Shown here: positions 1-7,784 of the stretch, piece by piece | Position numbering within the stretch: the stretch's first letter is position 1 | Layout: every line of letters starts with the position of its first letter | Assembly: GCA_033791105.1 (NCBI GenBank) | Contig: JASJHI010000482.1 | Span: forward strand, 1-15,611 | Source: JASJHI01 sp033791105 | Lineage (GTDB): Bacteria > Actinomycetota > Acidimicrobiia > Acidimicrobiales > Ilumatobacteraceae | DNA length: 15,611 nt | Direction of reading: 5' to 3' | Made by a program: the position numbers and the translations under genes | The notes under the pieces: generated by a model | Databases searched by the model: none | Told to the model about the DNA's origin: nothing | What the model saw: the letters and a program-made list of their open reading frames with translations, nothing else

Positions 1-3000
1 GATCGTCATCGGTCAGGCCTGCGAGTTCGACTACTCGGGTACGCAGGCATGCCGAGTTCTTCGGGAGGAGGGCTATCGGGTCATCCTCGCCAACTCGAAT
101 CCAGCGACGATCATGACCGATCCGGACTTCGCCGATGCCACGTACGTCGAGCCGCTGACATGGGAAGTTCTCGAAGCGATCATCGAACGGGAGCAGCCGG
201 ACGCGGTACTTCCCACGCTCGGCGGTCAGACCGGTTTGAACGTCGCGATGGAACTGTACGAGAGAGGCATCATCGGCGTACCGGGGACACCGGAGATGAT
301 CGGCGCCAACGCCGAGGCGATCGCCACCGCCGAGGATCGCGCCAATTTCAAACGAGCGATGATCGAGATCGGCCTCGAGGTGCCGCTGTCGGGTATCGCC
401 CACTCGATGGACGATGCGCGCGGCATTCTCGACGACATCGGGCTCCCCGTCATCATCCGACCTGCCTACATCCTCGGCGGTCGGGGGACCGGCATCGCTT
501 CGACCGCCGAGGAGTTCGAGCGTGCGGCGGCGAACGGCATCGCCGCGAGCCCGATCGGTGAGATCCTCGTCGAGGAGTCGATTGTCGGGTGGAAGGAATT
601 CGAGCTCGAGGTCATGCGCGATCACGCTGACAACTGTGTGATCGTCTGCGGGATCGAGAACGTCGACGCGATGGGGGTCCACACCGGCGACTCGCTGACG
701 GTCGCGGCCATCGAGACGCTCAGCGACGGCGAATATCAGCAGATGCGCGATGCCAGCTGTGCATGCATTCGGCGCGTGGGCGTCGAGACCGGCGGATCGA
801 ACGTGCAGTTCGCGGTCGACCCGGCAACGGGCCGACAGGTCGTGATCGAGATGAATCCGCGCGTGTCCCGCTCGTCCGCGCTCGCGTCGAAGGCGACCGG
901 CTTCCCGATCGCCAAGATCGCCGCCAAACTCGCTGTCGGATACACGCTCGACGAGATCCCCAACGACATCACGGGGGCCACACCCGCATCGTTCGAGCCG
1001 GTGATCGACTACGTCGTCACGAAGGTGCCCCGCTGGGCGTTCGAGAAGCTGCCGGGGACCGCCGGTGTGCTCGGCACGCAGATGCAGTCGGTGGGCGAGG
1101 TGATGGCGATCGGCCGAACGTTCCCGGAGAGTCTCCAGAAGGCTCTGCGCTCGCTCGAACAAGGTCGCCTCGGGCTCAACGCAGACCCCGGGGAGGGCGA
1201 CTTCGACAAGGTCGGCGACGAGGGGCTGCTCGAAGCGGTCGCGATCCCCACGCCGGACCGGATCTTCGGGGTCGGTGAACTGCTGCGCCGCGGTGTGCCC
1301 ATCGACGCTGTCCACGACGCGACGCAGATCGATCCGTGGTTCCTCGATCAGATGGCAATGATCGTCGAGGAGCGCACCGTGCTGGCCGCTGCCGACGCCG
1401 ACTCGTTGTCGCGTCGTGGTTGGCGTCGCGCGAAACGGCTGGGCTTCTCGGACGCGCAGCTCGCCCATCTGTGGGCGCGCGACGAACCCGGTGTGCGCCG
1501 GCTGCGCGAGGCAGCCGGAGTGATCCCCACTTACAAGACGGTCGATACTTGCTCTGCGGAGTTCGCTGCCGCGACGCCATACCACTACTCGTCCTACGAG
1601 GATGAGGACGAGGTTCGCCGGTCCGATCGGAAGAAGGTGATCATCCTCGGCTCCGGTCCGAACCGAATCGGTCAGGGCATCGAATTCGACTACTGCTGCG
1701 TGCACGCATCGTTCGCACTTCGCGAGGCCGGGTTCGAGACGATCATGGTGAACTGCAACCCCGAGACGGTCTCGACCGATTACGACACGTCGGATCGGCT
1801 CTACTTCGAGCCGATCACACGGGAGGACGTCTGGAACGTCATCGCCGCCGAACGGCCGCACAAGGTGATCGTCTCGCTCGGTGGACAGACGCCGCTCAAA
1901 CTGTCCGGCGAGATTCCCAGTGACCTCGTCGCGGGGACGTCGCCTGACTCGATCGACGCCGCCGAGGACCGCGAGCGTTGGAACGTCGTCTGCGATGAGC
2001 TGCACATCCCCCAGCCTCCGGGCGGAACCGCGGTCGATCTCGAGCAGGCACTGGCGATCACCGACGACATCGGATTCCCCGTGCTCGTCCGGCCGAGCTA
2101 CGTCCTCGGTGGACGAGCGATGCAGATCGTCCACGACCGCAACCATCTCGCGCGGGCGATGGACGAACTCGCCGGATTCGGAAGCCTGGGTCGAGAGGGC
2201 GGGCTGTCAGCCGATCGGCCCGTGCTGATCGACCGCTTCCTCGCCGACGCGACCGAGGTCGACGTCGACGCGATCCGAGACGGAGACGGTGAGGTCCTCA
2301 TCGGGGGCGTGATGGAGCACGTCGAGGAAGCCGGCGTGCATTCCGGCGACTCGGCCTGTGCCATCCCGCCGCAGACACTGCCGTCGTGGGTCGTCGAGGT
2401 GATCGAGTCGTACACGGCGGCGATCGCCAAGCGGCTCGATGTGCGCGGTCTGATCAACGTGCAGTTCGCCGTCGTCGGCACCACCGTCTACGTGATCGAG
2501 GCGAACCCCCGTGCCAGCCGCACCGTGCCGTTCGTCGCCAAAGCGACCGGTGTGCCCCTGGCCAAGGTGGCGACGCGTGTGATGCTCGGTGCGACGCTGC
2601 AAGAGCTGCGCGACGAGGGCGTGCTGGTACCGCCGGTCGGCGGACACGTGGCCGTCAAGGAGGCGGTGCTGCCGTTCAACCGATTCCCCGAGGTCGACCC
2701 GGCCCTCGGCCCCGAGATGCGTTCGACCGGTGAGGTGATGGGCATCTCCGACTCGTTCGGCCGGGCATTCGCCAAGGCCGAGCTGTCGGCCGGCACGATC
2801 CTGCCCACGGAGGGCACGGTCTTCCTGTCGCTCGCCGATCCCGACAAACCAGCCGGTCTCGTCGTCGCACAGCGATTACGGGCGCTCGGGCTCGAGATCG
2901 CCGCCACCGCTGGGACGGCCGCATATCTGGCCCGCTTCGATTCACCGGTCGACCAGGTCGTCGCCAAGGTGCAGGAGCACTCCGGCGTCACGGCCGTCGA

Positions 3001-3238
3001 CCTGATCGCCGATGGGAAGATCTGCTTCGTCGTCAACACGCCCAGGGGCCGGATCGGCCGTAACGACGGCGAGCAGATCCGCAAGGCGGCCAACCTCCAC
3101 CGGGTGAGCTGTGTCACGACGATCGACGCCGCGCTCGCCGCCGCGCAGGGCATGGCCGAGCGCCACGCCGACGGCGTGGGCGTCCGCTCGCTCCAGGAGT
3201 ACCACGGACGCACGGATGCGGGCGCGGCCGCCGGCTGA
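1..3238 (+). CDS. carB: Carbamoyl-phosphate synthase large subunit (5' partial)
   Basis: CarB makes carbamoyl phosphate from bicarbonate, ATP and ammonia channelled from CarA, feeding pyrimidine and arginine synthesis in the cytoplasm. The reading frame is open from base 2 and starts at IGQACEFDYSG, so by comparison with E. coli CarB (1073 aa) about 18 N-terminal residues lie upstream of the window. About 1078 residues are visible. Both duplicated ATP-grasp halves are present: the first has RPAYILGGRGTG, GVHTGDS and EMNPRVSRSSALASKATG, and the second starts near residue 544 with ILGSGPNRIGQGIEFDY and has RPSYVLGGRA and EANPRASRTVPFVAKATG. A C-terminal MGS-like allosteric domain follows from about residue 938 and includes NTPRG. 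No key motif looks broken. It ends in TGA at 3236-3238, right against pyrD, so the two are probably co-transcribed. ATG at 113 is an internal Met, not the start. Confidence 0.98.
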   Translation, partial: IVIGQACEFDYSGTQACRVLREEGYRVILANSNPATIMTDPDFADATYVEPLTWEVLEAIIEREQPDAVLPTLGGQTGLNVAMELYERGIIGVPGTPEMIGANAEAIATAEDRANFKRAMIEIGLEVPLSGIAHSMDDARGILDDIGLPVIIRPAYILGGRGTGIASTAEEFERAAANGIAASPIGEILVEESIVGWKEFELEVMRDHADNCVIVCGIENVDAMGVHTGDSLTVAAIETLSDGEYQQMRDASCACIRRVGVETGGSNVQFAVDPATGRQVVIEMNPRVSRSSALASKATGFPIAKIAAKLAVGYTLDEIPNDITGATPASFEPVIDYVVTKVPRWAFEKLPGTAGVLGTQMQSVGEVMAIGRTFPESLQKALRSLEQGRLGLNADPGEGDFDKVGDEGLLEAVAIPTPDRIFGVGELLRRGVPIDAVHDATQIDPWFLDQMAMIVEERTVLAAADADSLSRRGWRRAKRLGFSDAQLAHLWARDEPGVRRLREAAGVIPTYKTVDTCSAEFAAATPYHYSSYEDEDEVRRSDRKKVIILGSGPNRIGQGIEFDYCCVHASFALREAGFETIMVNCNPETVSTDYDTSDRLYFEPITREDVWNVIAAERPHKVIVSLGGQTPLKLSGEIPSDLVAGTSPDSIDAAEDRERWNVVCDELHIPQPPGGTAVDLEQALAITDDIGFPVLVRPSYVLGGRAMQIVHDRNHLARAMDELAGFGSLGREGGLSADRPVLIDRFLADATEVDVDAIRDGDGEVLIGGVMEHVEEAGVHSGDSACAIPPQTLPSWVVEVIESYTAAIAKRLDVRGLINVQFAVVGTTVYVIEANPRASRTVPFVAKATGVPLAKVATRVMLGATLQELRDEGVLVPPVGGHVAVKEAVLPFNRFPEVDPALGPEMRSTGEVMGISDSFGRAFAKAELSAGTILPTEGTVFLSLADPDKPAGLVVAQRLRALGLEIAATAGTAAYLARFDSPVDQVVAKVQEHSGVTAVDLIADGKICFVVNTPRGRIGRNDGEQIRKAANLHRVSCVTTIDAALAAAQGMAERHADGVGVRSLQEYHGRTDAGAAAG

Positions 3239-3239
3239 C

Positions 3240-4148
3240 GTGATCGACCCGCGGGTGCGAGTCGGTTCCGTCGAACTGCGTGCACCCGTGATGGCCGCCT
3301 CCGGAACCGTTGGGTACGGCGACGAACTGGCCGCCTACTTCGACTTCTCGGCGATCGGGGCGATCGTCACGAAGTCGCTCGCCGCCTTCGAGTGGCAGGG
3401 CAACCGGGCTCCGCGGCTGTATCCCACGGCGCAGGGGATGCTCAACGCGGTGGGGCTCCAGGGGCCCGGACTCCGGTACTGGCTCGACGAGGTGCTCCCT
3501 GCACTCGCTGCCACCGGCGCGACCATCGTCGCCAGCATCTGGGGGCGTTCGATCGACGACTACCGCGGCGCCGCCGAACTGCTTGCCGATGCGCCGCCTG
3601 AAGTTGTGGCTGTCGAGGTCAATCTCTCGTGTCCGAATCTCGAAGGCCGCAACGCGATCTTCGCCCATGATGCGGCGTTGTCTGCCGAGGTGATCCGAGC
3701 GACAGCGGTATGCGGGCGCCCGCGCTGGGCGAAGCTCAGTGCGAACACCGACCGCATCGTCGATGTTGCGGCCGCGGTCGCCGACGCTGGGGCCGAGGCG
3801 GTCACTTGCATCAACACGCTGCTCGGGCTCGCCTACGACGAGGACACCGCGTCGCCGGCGCTCGGAGCGGGTGGGGGAGGACTGTCCGGTCGTGCGATCC
3901 ATCCTGTAGCCGTGCGTGCCGTGCACGACGTGTGTGTGGCGCATCCGGACCTACCGGTCGTCGGCGTCGGCGGGATCGCCTCGGGCTGGGACGCGGCGGA
4001 GATGCTGCTCGCGGGCGCCTCGGCGGTGCAGGTCGGAACCGCGACGTTCGCCGATCCGACAGCACCGCTGAAGATCCAGGGCGAACTGCTCGATTGGGCG
4101 ATGAGGCGGGGGGTACCCAGCGTGGCCGAGATCGGCGCGCTAGCGTGA
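3240..4148 (+). CDS. pyrD: Dihydroorotate dehydrogenase, class 1B-like
   Basis: This enzyme oxidises dihydroorotate to orotate using FMN, the fourth step of pyrimidine synthesis. The 302-aa product has the class 1 signatures: PVMAASG near the N-terminus, TKSL, GMLNAVGLQGPG, the active-site loop NLSCPN with the catalytic Cys of soluble class 1 enzymes, CINTLLG, GGGGLSGRAI and the FMN phosphate segment VGVGGI...GASAVQVGTA. Class 2 membrane enzymes use Ser and carry an N-terminal extension, which is absent here. The start is uncertain. GTG 3240 lies 1 nt after the carB stop and puts the N-terminus where the family normally begins. ATG 3216 would add 8 residues and overlap carB by 23 bp. Neither has a well-spaced ribosome site. 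Class 1B enzymes usually pair with a PyrK iron-sulfur subunit; no pyrK is in the window. In many actinobacteria this position between carB and mihF holds pyrF instead (recalled, not checked). Confidence 0.95.
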   Translation: MIDPRVRVGSVELRAPVMAASGTVGYGDELAAYFDFSAIGAIVTKSLAAFEWQGNRAPRLYPTAQGMLNAVGLQGPGLRYWLDEVLPALAATGATIVASIWGRSIDDYRGAAELLADAPPEVVAVEVNLSCPNLEGRNAIFAHDAALSAEVIRATAVCGRPRWAKLSANTDRIVDVAAAVADAGAEAVTCINTLLGLAYDEDTASPALGAGGGGLSGRAIHPVAVRAVHDVCVAHPDLPVVGVGGIASGWDAAEMLLAGASAVQVGTATFADPTAPLKIQGELLDWAMRRGVPSVAEIGALA

Positions 4149-4152
4149 TTCC
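4141..4152 (+). promoter_or_regulatory. Possible leaderless-type -10 box before mihF
   Basis: TAGCGT at 4141-4146 fits the actinobacterial TANNNT -10 consensus. It lies 6 nt before the mihF ATG, so transcription would begin at or next to the start codon. No Shine-Dalgarno sequence precedes this ATG, which fits a leaderless mRNA. The box overlaps the last codons and stop of pyrD. No -35 element is recognisable. This is inference from spacing and consensus only. Confidence 0.4.
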
Positions 4153-4464
4153 ATGGCAACACCTCCACAGTTGACCCCGGAGCAACGGACGGCCGCGCTT
4201 GCAAAGGCCGCCGAGGCCCGGACCGCACGCGCGGAGATCAAGCAACGGTTGAAGATGGGTTCGATGACCCTCGCCGAGGCCCTCGATTCCGACGATGTCA
4301 ACGTCGGCAAGCTGAAGGTCGTCTCGATGCTCGAGTCGCTCCCCGGCGTGGGCAAGGTCAAGGCCCGCAAGCTGATGGAAGAGATCGGCATCGCGGACAA
4401 TCGGCGGGTACAGGGGCTCGGCGCACAGCAGCGCAAGGCTCTGCTCGCCGAACTCGGCAGCTGA
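4153..4464 (+). CDS. mihF: Integration host factor, actinobacterial type
   Basis: This 103-aa basic nucleoid-associated protein closely resembles mycobacterial IHF, which binds DNA without sequence specificity and is unrelated to the E. coli IHF/HU fold. Recognisable family blocks are LTPEQRTAALAKAAEAR with the basic helix after it, GKLKVVSMLESLPGVGKVKA (residues 52-71; the helix-two-turn-helix core), and the C-terminal RRVQGLGAQQRKALLAEL. Gene context also fits: mihF lies immediately before gmk and rpoZ in many actinobacteria. The ATG at 4153 is 4 nt after the pyrD stop and has no ribosome site, but a TAGCGT box lies just upstream. Its TGA stop is in the same frame as the following gmk start, 15 nt away. 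The length is normal for the shorter mihF form. Confidence 0.95.
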   Translation: MATPPQLTPEQRTAALAKAAEARTARAEIKQRLKMGSMTLAEALDSDDVNVGKLKVVSMLESLPGVGKVKARKLMEEIGIADNRRVQGLGAQQRKALLAELGS

Positions 4465-4479
4465 GCGACTCGATCGACA

Positions 4480-5016
4480 TTGATCATCGTCGTGTCCGGC
4501 CCCGGCGGGGTCGGCAAGGGCACCATCGTCGACGCGCTCGTCAAGCGTGATCCCGATCTCTGGCTGAGCCGGTCGTGGACCACCCGCGACCGCCGAACCT
4601 CCGAATCGGACCGCTCGTATGTCTTCGTCTCGACGCGGGAGTTCGAGGAGCGGATCGCAGCGGGTGGGTTTCTCGAATGGACCGAGTTCCTCGGCCACTA
4701 CTACGGCACCCCAACACCCGAGGTCGGTGACGAGGCCGACGTCGTGCTCGAAATCGAGGTCGACGGCGCGCAGCAGGTGAAGCGCGTCCACGAGGAGGCG
4801 GTGCTGCTCTTCGTCCTGCCTCCCTCGCGCGAGGAACAGGAACGGCGACTGCGCAACCGCGGTGACGAGGACCCCAAGGTGCTCGCCCGGCTGAAGAAGG
4901 CCGAGGAAGAGGAGCCGATCGGGCTCGAGTTGGCAGATCACGTCGTCGTCAACGATGATCTCGAGGAGACGATCGGCGAGATGTTGTCGATCATCAATCG
5001 GTATCGAAGCCGTTAG
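4480..5016 (+). CDS. gmk: Guanylate kinase
   Basis: Guanylate kinase phosphorylates GMP to GDP with ATP and is essential for GTP and dGTP supply. The 178-aa product begins directly with the first beta strand and P-loop, SGPGGVGKGT (residues 6-15), where Gly replaces the Ser more often seen in GPSGxGK. It then has RSWTTRDRR and DRSYVFVS for GMP binding, GFLEWTEFLGHYYGTP, and EIEVDGAQQVK. The C-terminal half has the lid region RNRGDEDPKVLARLKKAEEEE and DHVVVNDD. The start must be TTG 4480: the frame is closed by the mihF TGA at 4462-4464, and the next candidate, GTG 4492, would cut into the strand before the P-loop. There is no clear ribosome site, so translation is probably coupled to mihF. 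The protein is slightly shorter than the usual 185-205 aa because the N-terminal leader is missing. Confidence 0.96.
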   Translation: MIIVVSGPGGVGKGTIVDALVKRDPDLWLSRSWTTRDRRTSESDRSYVFVSTREFEERIAAGGFLEWTEFLGHYYGTPTPEVGDEADVVLEIEVDGAQQVKRVHEEAVLLFVLPPSREEQERRLRNRGDEDPKVLARLKKAEEEEPIGLELADHVVVNDDLEETIGEMLSIINRYRSR

Positions 5017-5028
5017 TATTGGTGCACT
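5014..5028 (+). promoter_or_regulatory. Possible leaderless-type -10 box before rpoZ
   Basis: TAGTAT at 5014-5019 fits TANNNT, and its first three bases are also the gmk stop codon TAG. The rpoZ ATG is 9 nt after the box, and no Shine-Dalgarno sequence lies between. A transcript starting here would have a leader of 0-3 nt. No clear -35 element is visible. Confidence 0.35.
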
Positions 5029-5358
5029 ATGGCCCTCGACCACGACACGATGATCACCCCGCCGATCGAGGAACTCCTCGGCAAGGTCGATTCCAAGTTC
5101 TCCCTGGTCACGCTCGCCGCTCGGCGGGCGCGACACATCAACTCGTACTTCAACCAGCTCGGTGACGGCCTCGGCCACATGATTCCACCCCAGGTGTCGT
5201 CCACCGCGCGCAAGCCGCTCTCCATCGGCTTCGAGGAGATCGCCGACGACAAGATCGTCTGGACCGAGGCGCCCGAGGTTCCCGAAGCAGAGCTGCTCTA
5301 CGACGCCGAAGCCGAGGCGCAGGCGATGGCCGACGCCGAGGCCGACGCCGAGAACTGA
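5029..5358 (+). CDS. rpoZ: RNA polymerase omega subunit
   Basis: Omega is the small RNA polymerase subunit that chaperones and holds the beta' subunit. The 109-aa product has the conserved block MITPPIEELLGKVDSKFSLVTLAARRARHINSYF... from about residue 8, followed by GDGLGHMIPPQV and KPLSIGFEEIADDKI, close to mycobacterial omega. The C-terminus is a strongly acidic, Ala/Glu-rich tail (EAEAQAMADAEADAEN) that looks disordered and is not part of the conserved fold. The start is ATG 5029, 12 nt after gmk. An internal Met at residue 8 sits just before the conserved core and is a possible alternative. The position after gmk and before coaBC is standard in actinobacteria. Confidence 0.96.
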   Translation: MALDHDTMITPPIEELLGKVDSKFSLVTLAARRARHINSYFNQLGDGLGHMIPPQVSSTARKPLSIGFEEIADDKIVWTEAPEVPEAELLYDAEAEAQAMADAEADAEN

Positions 5359-5378
5359 GCCCACGCTCGGAGCTGGTG

Positions 5379-6575
5379 ATGTCGCTCGCGGGGAAGCGCA
5401 TCGTGCTCGGCGTCACCGGCGGAATCGCCGCGTACAAGGCGATCGATGTGTCGCGTCGTCTCGTCGATGCAGGCGCGCACGTCGTGCCGATCATGACCGC
5501 CGGCGCCGAACGGTTCATCGGCTCGACCACGCTGAGTGCGCTGGCATCCGAACCGGTGCAGACCCGGCTCTGGGACAACCCGACGACGCCGATTCCCCAC
5601 ACATCGATCGGGCAAGGTGCCGATCTCGTGCTCGTCGCGCCGGCGACGGCTCGCTTGCTCGCGGCATATCGGATGGGCCTGTCCACCGATCTGCTCACCA
5701 ACACCCTGCTCGCGACGCGTGCGCCCGTCGTCGTGTGCCCGGCGATGCACGCCGAGATGTGGGAGCACCCGAGCGTGACCGACAACGTTGCGACGCTCCG
5801 GGCGAGAGGTGTCCACATCGTCGAGCCCGATACCGGCCGGCTCGCCGGAGGTGATGTCGGTGCCGGGCGATTGGCCGCGCCCGAACGCATTGTCGCCGAG
5901 GTCGAGTCGATTCTCTCCGACCGTGATCTCGACGGAGTTCGCGTCGTCGTCTCAGCGGGCGGGACTCGTGAGCCGATCGACGCCGTCCGCGTCATCGCCA
6001 ACCGCAGTTCCGGCAAGCAGGGATATGCGATCGCCGCGGACGCCGCCCGACGCGGCGCCGAGGTCGTCCTCGTCTCCACGGTCGACCTGGCACCGCCGCA
6101 CGGCGTCGAGGTCGTTCCGGTCGAAACCGCCGCAGAGATGGAGGCCGCGATGTCAGCGGCCGCGGCGCAGTGCGAGGTCGTCGTCATGGCGGCTGCGGTT
6201 GCCGACTTCCGACCCCGGTCAGCGGTCGACGGCAAGCTCAAGAAGCGTGATGGTGCCCCCGAGATCCTGCTCGAGCCGACGCCCGACATCCTGGCCGCCC
6301 TGGGCGCGGGCAAGCGCCCGGGGCAGGTGCTCGTGGGGTTCGCCGCGGAGACCGACGATCTGATCGCCAATGCGTCGGCGAAACTCGCGGCCAAACGGCT
6401 CGATCTCATCGTCGCCAACGACGTTGGCGCAGTTGGGGTCGGGTTCGCTCACGACACCAACGCCGTTACGATGATCCAGCCCGGCGCGGAGCCTGTCGAG
6501 ATCGACCTCGCCTCCAAGCGAGATGTCGCTCGGGCGGTCATCGACACCATCGTCACCATCCGTTCCAGACACTGA
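5379..6575 (+). CDS. coaBC: Bifunctional phosphopantothenoylcysteine decarboxylase / phosphopantothenate-cysteine ligase
   Basis: CoaBC carries out two consecutive steps of coenzyme A synthesis: joining cysteine to 4'-phosphopantothenate (CoaB) and FMN-dependent decarboxylation (CoaC). The 398-aa product has CoaC first, with GVTGGIAAYK at residues 11-20, catalytic-type His74 in PHTSIGQGADL, APATA and PAMHAEMW. CoaB follows from about residue 186, with SAGGTREPID, NRSSGKQGY (Asn208) and the lysine cluster GKLKKR (285-290). Two CoaC positions differ from E. coli Dfp: the PxMN Asn is His124, and the catalytic Cys position in ACGD is Gly157 (GRLAGGD). From memory, other actinobacterial CoaBC proteins show PAMH and a Gly here too, so this is probably lineage-typical. 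ATG 5379 was chosen because CGGAG at 5368-5372 is 6 nt upstream; GTG 5376 is adjacent. It lies 20 nt after rpoZ. Confidence 0.96.
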   Translation: MSLAGKRIVLGVTGGIAAYKAIDVSRRLVDAGAHVVPIMTAGAERFIGSTTLSALASEPVQTRLWDNPTTPIPHTSIGQGADLVLVAPATARLLAAYRMGLSTDLLTNTLLATRAPVVVCPAMHAEMWEHPSVTDNVATLRARGVHIVEPDTGRLAGGDVGAGRLAAPERIVAEVESILSDRDLDGVRVVVSAGGTREPIDAVRVIANRSSGKQGYAIAADAARRGAEVVLVSTVDLAPPHGVEVVPVETAAEMEAAMSAAAAQCEVVVMAAAVADFRPRSAVDGKLKKRDGAPEILLEPTPDILAALGAGKRPGQVLVGFAAETDDLIANASAKLAAKRLDLIVANDVGAVGVGFAHDTNAVTMIQPGAEPVEIDLASKRDVARAVIDTIVTIRSRH

Positions 6576-6595
6576 CAGGACTTCCGAACACCACC

Positions 6596-7783
6596 ATGTC
6601 GAACTACACCTTCACCTCCGAAAGCGTCACCGAGGGCCATCCCGACAAGATGGCCGATCAGGTCTCCGATGCGGTGCTCGACGCGATTCTCGCCAAGGAC
6701 CCCGACGGTCGCGTCGCGTGCGAGACGCTCGTCACGACCGGCCTGTGCGTGATCGCCGGCGAGATCAGCACCGACGCATACGTCGAGATCCCCAAGATCG
6801 CACGCGAGACGATCGCCGGCATCGGCTACGACAACGCGGCCTATGGCTTCGACGCCGAGACCTGCGGTGTGCTCGTTTCGATCGATCCGCAGAGCCCCGA
6901 CATCGCCCAGGGCGTCGACACGAGCGAGGAGGTCCGCGGCGGCACGTCCGGCGAGGATCAGCTCAACCTCCAGGGTGCAGGCGACCAGGGCATGATGTTC
7001 GGGTACGCCTGCACCGAGACGGTCGATCTCATGCCGCTCCCAATCTGGACCGCACACCGTCTCGCCGAGCGGTTGGCCGAAGTCCGCAAGTCCGGGCAGA
7101 TCCCGTATCTGCGCCCCGACGGCAAGACGCAGGTCACCTATCGCTACGAGAACGGCACGCCGGTCGCTCTCGAGTCGGTGTTGATCAGCACACAACACCA
7201 GGACGGCATCGACCGCGACACGGTCATCAAGCCCGATCTCGAAGAGCAGGTCATCCGGCGTGTCGTGCCCGACCGGTTCGCCGACGACGACTACGAAGTA
7301 TTCGTCAACCCGACCGGCAACTTCGTCCGCGGCGGTCCGTATGCGGATGCCGGGCTCACCGGCCGGAAGATCATCGTCGACACCTATGGCGGCATGGGTC
7401 GCCACGGCGGCGGCGCATTCTCCGGTAAGGATCCCAGCAAGGTCGATCGCTCGGGCGCATACGCCGGCCGCTGGGTCGCCAAGCATGTCGTCGCGAGCGG
7501 CGTCGCCGATCGCTGCGAAGTCCAGATGGCCTACGCGATCGGTATGGCGCACCCGGTCAGCATTCTCGTGGAGACGTTCGGCACGAATCACATGCCACAC
7601 GAAGAGATCGAGGCCGCAGTGCGGGCGACGTTCGACCTGCGTCCGGGCGCGATCGTCCGCGATCTCGGCCTCAAGCGCCCGATCTACCTCCAGACGGCGG
7701 CGTACGGCCACTTCGGCCGTCCCGGGCTGCCGTGGGAAGAGCTGAGTCGCCTCGACGAGTTCAAGGCCGCACTCGGCGTCTGA
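6596..7783 (+). CDS. metK: S-adenosylmethionine synthetase (methionine adenosyltransferase)
   Basis: MetK makes SAM from methionine and ATP, supplying methyl groups for, among others, the two methyltransferases encoded in this window. The 395-aa length is typical. The active-site signatures are intact: ESVTEGHPDK with His15, TTGLCVIAGE, the hexapeptide GAGDQG (127-132) with MMFGYAC, RPDGKTQVT, NPTGNFVRGGP and the P-loop-like GGGAFSGKDPSKVDRSGAYAGR (271-292). The C-terminal domain ends with YGHFGR...WE. The ATG start gives the expected MSNYTFTSESV. AGGA at 6577-6580 is 15 nt upstream, rather far for a ribosome site. The 20-nt gap to coaBC is too short for a SAM riboswitch. The TGA stop at 7781-7783 is 1 nt before the proposed priA start. 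Confidence 0.98.
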   Translation: MSNYTFTSESVTEGHPDKMADQVSDAVLDAILAKDPDGRVACETLVTTGLCVIAGEISTDAYVEIPKIARETIAGIGYDNAAYGFDAETCGVLVSIDPQSPDIAQGVDTSEEVRGGTSGEDQLNLQGAGDQGMMFGYACTETVDLMPLPIWTAHRLAERLAEVRKSGQIPYLRPDGKTQVTYRYENGTPVALESVLISTQHQDGIDRDTVIKPDLEEQVIRRVVPDRFADDDYEVFVNPTGNFVRGGPYADAGLTGRKIIVDTYGGMGRHGGGAFSGKDPSKVDRSGAYAGRWVAKHVVASGVADRCEVQMAYAIGMAHPVSILVETFGTNHMPHEEIEAAVRATFDLRPGAIVRDLGLKRPIYLQTAAYGHFGRPGLPWEELSRLDEFKAALGV

Positions 7784-7784
7784 G

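Noticed and set aside
113..115. ATG as the carB start
   Set aside because: Upstream codons in the same frame encode the conserved IGQACEFDYSG and SNPATIMTD segments of CarB, so this is an internal Met and the gene is cut by the window edge.
3811..5364. Long minus-strand open frame (about 517 codons) opposite pyrD, mihF, gmk and rpoZ
   Set aside because: It spans several well-supported plus-strand genes, has no recognisable motif and an unnatural composition; it arises from GC-rich codon bias on the other strand.
5150..6418. Minus-strand open frame opposite coaBC
   Set aside because: Low-complexity Ser/Arg/Thr-rich product, a mirror of coaBC codons, with no homology features.
6576..6595. SAM riboswitch before metK
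   Set aside because: The gap between coaBC and metK is only 20 nt, too short for any known SAM riboswitch.
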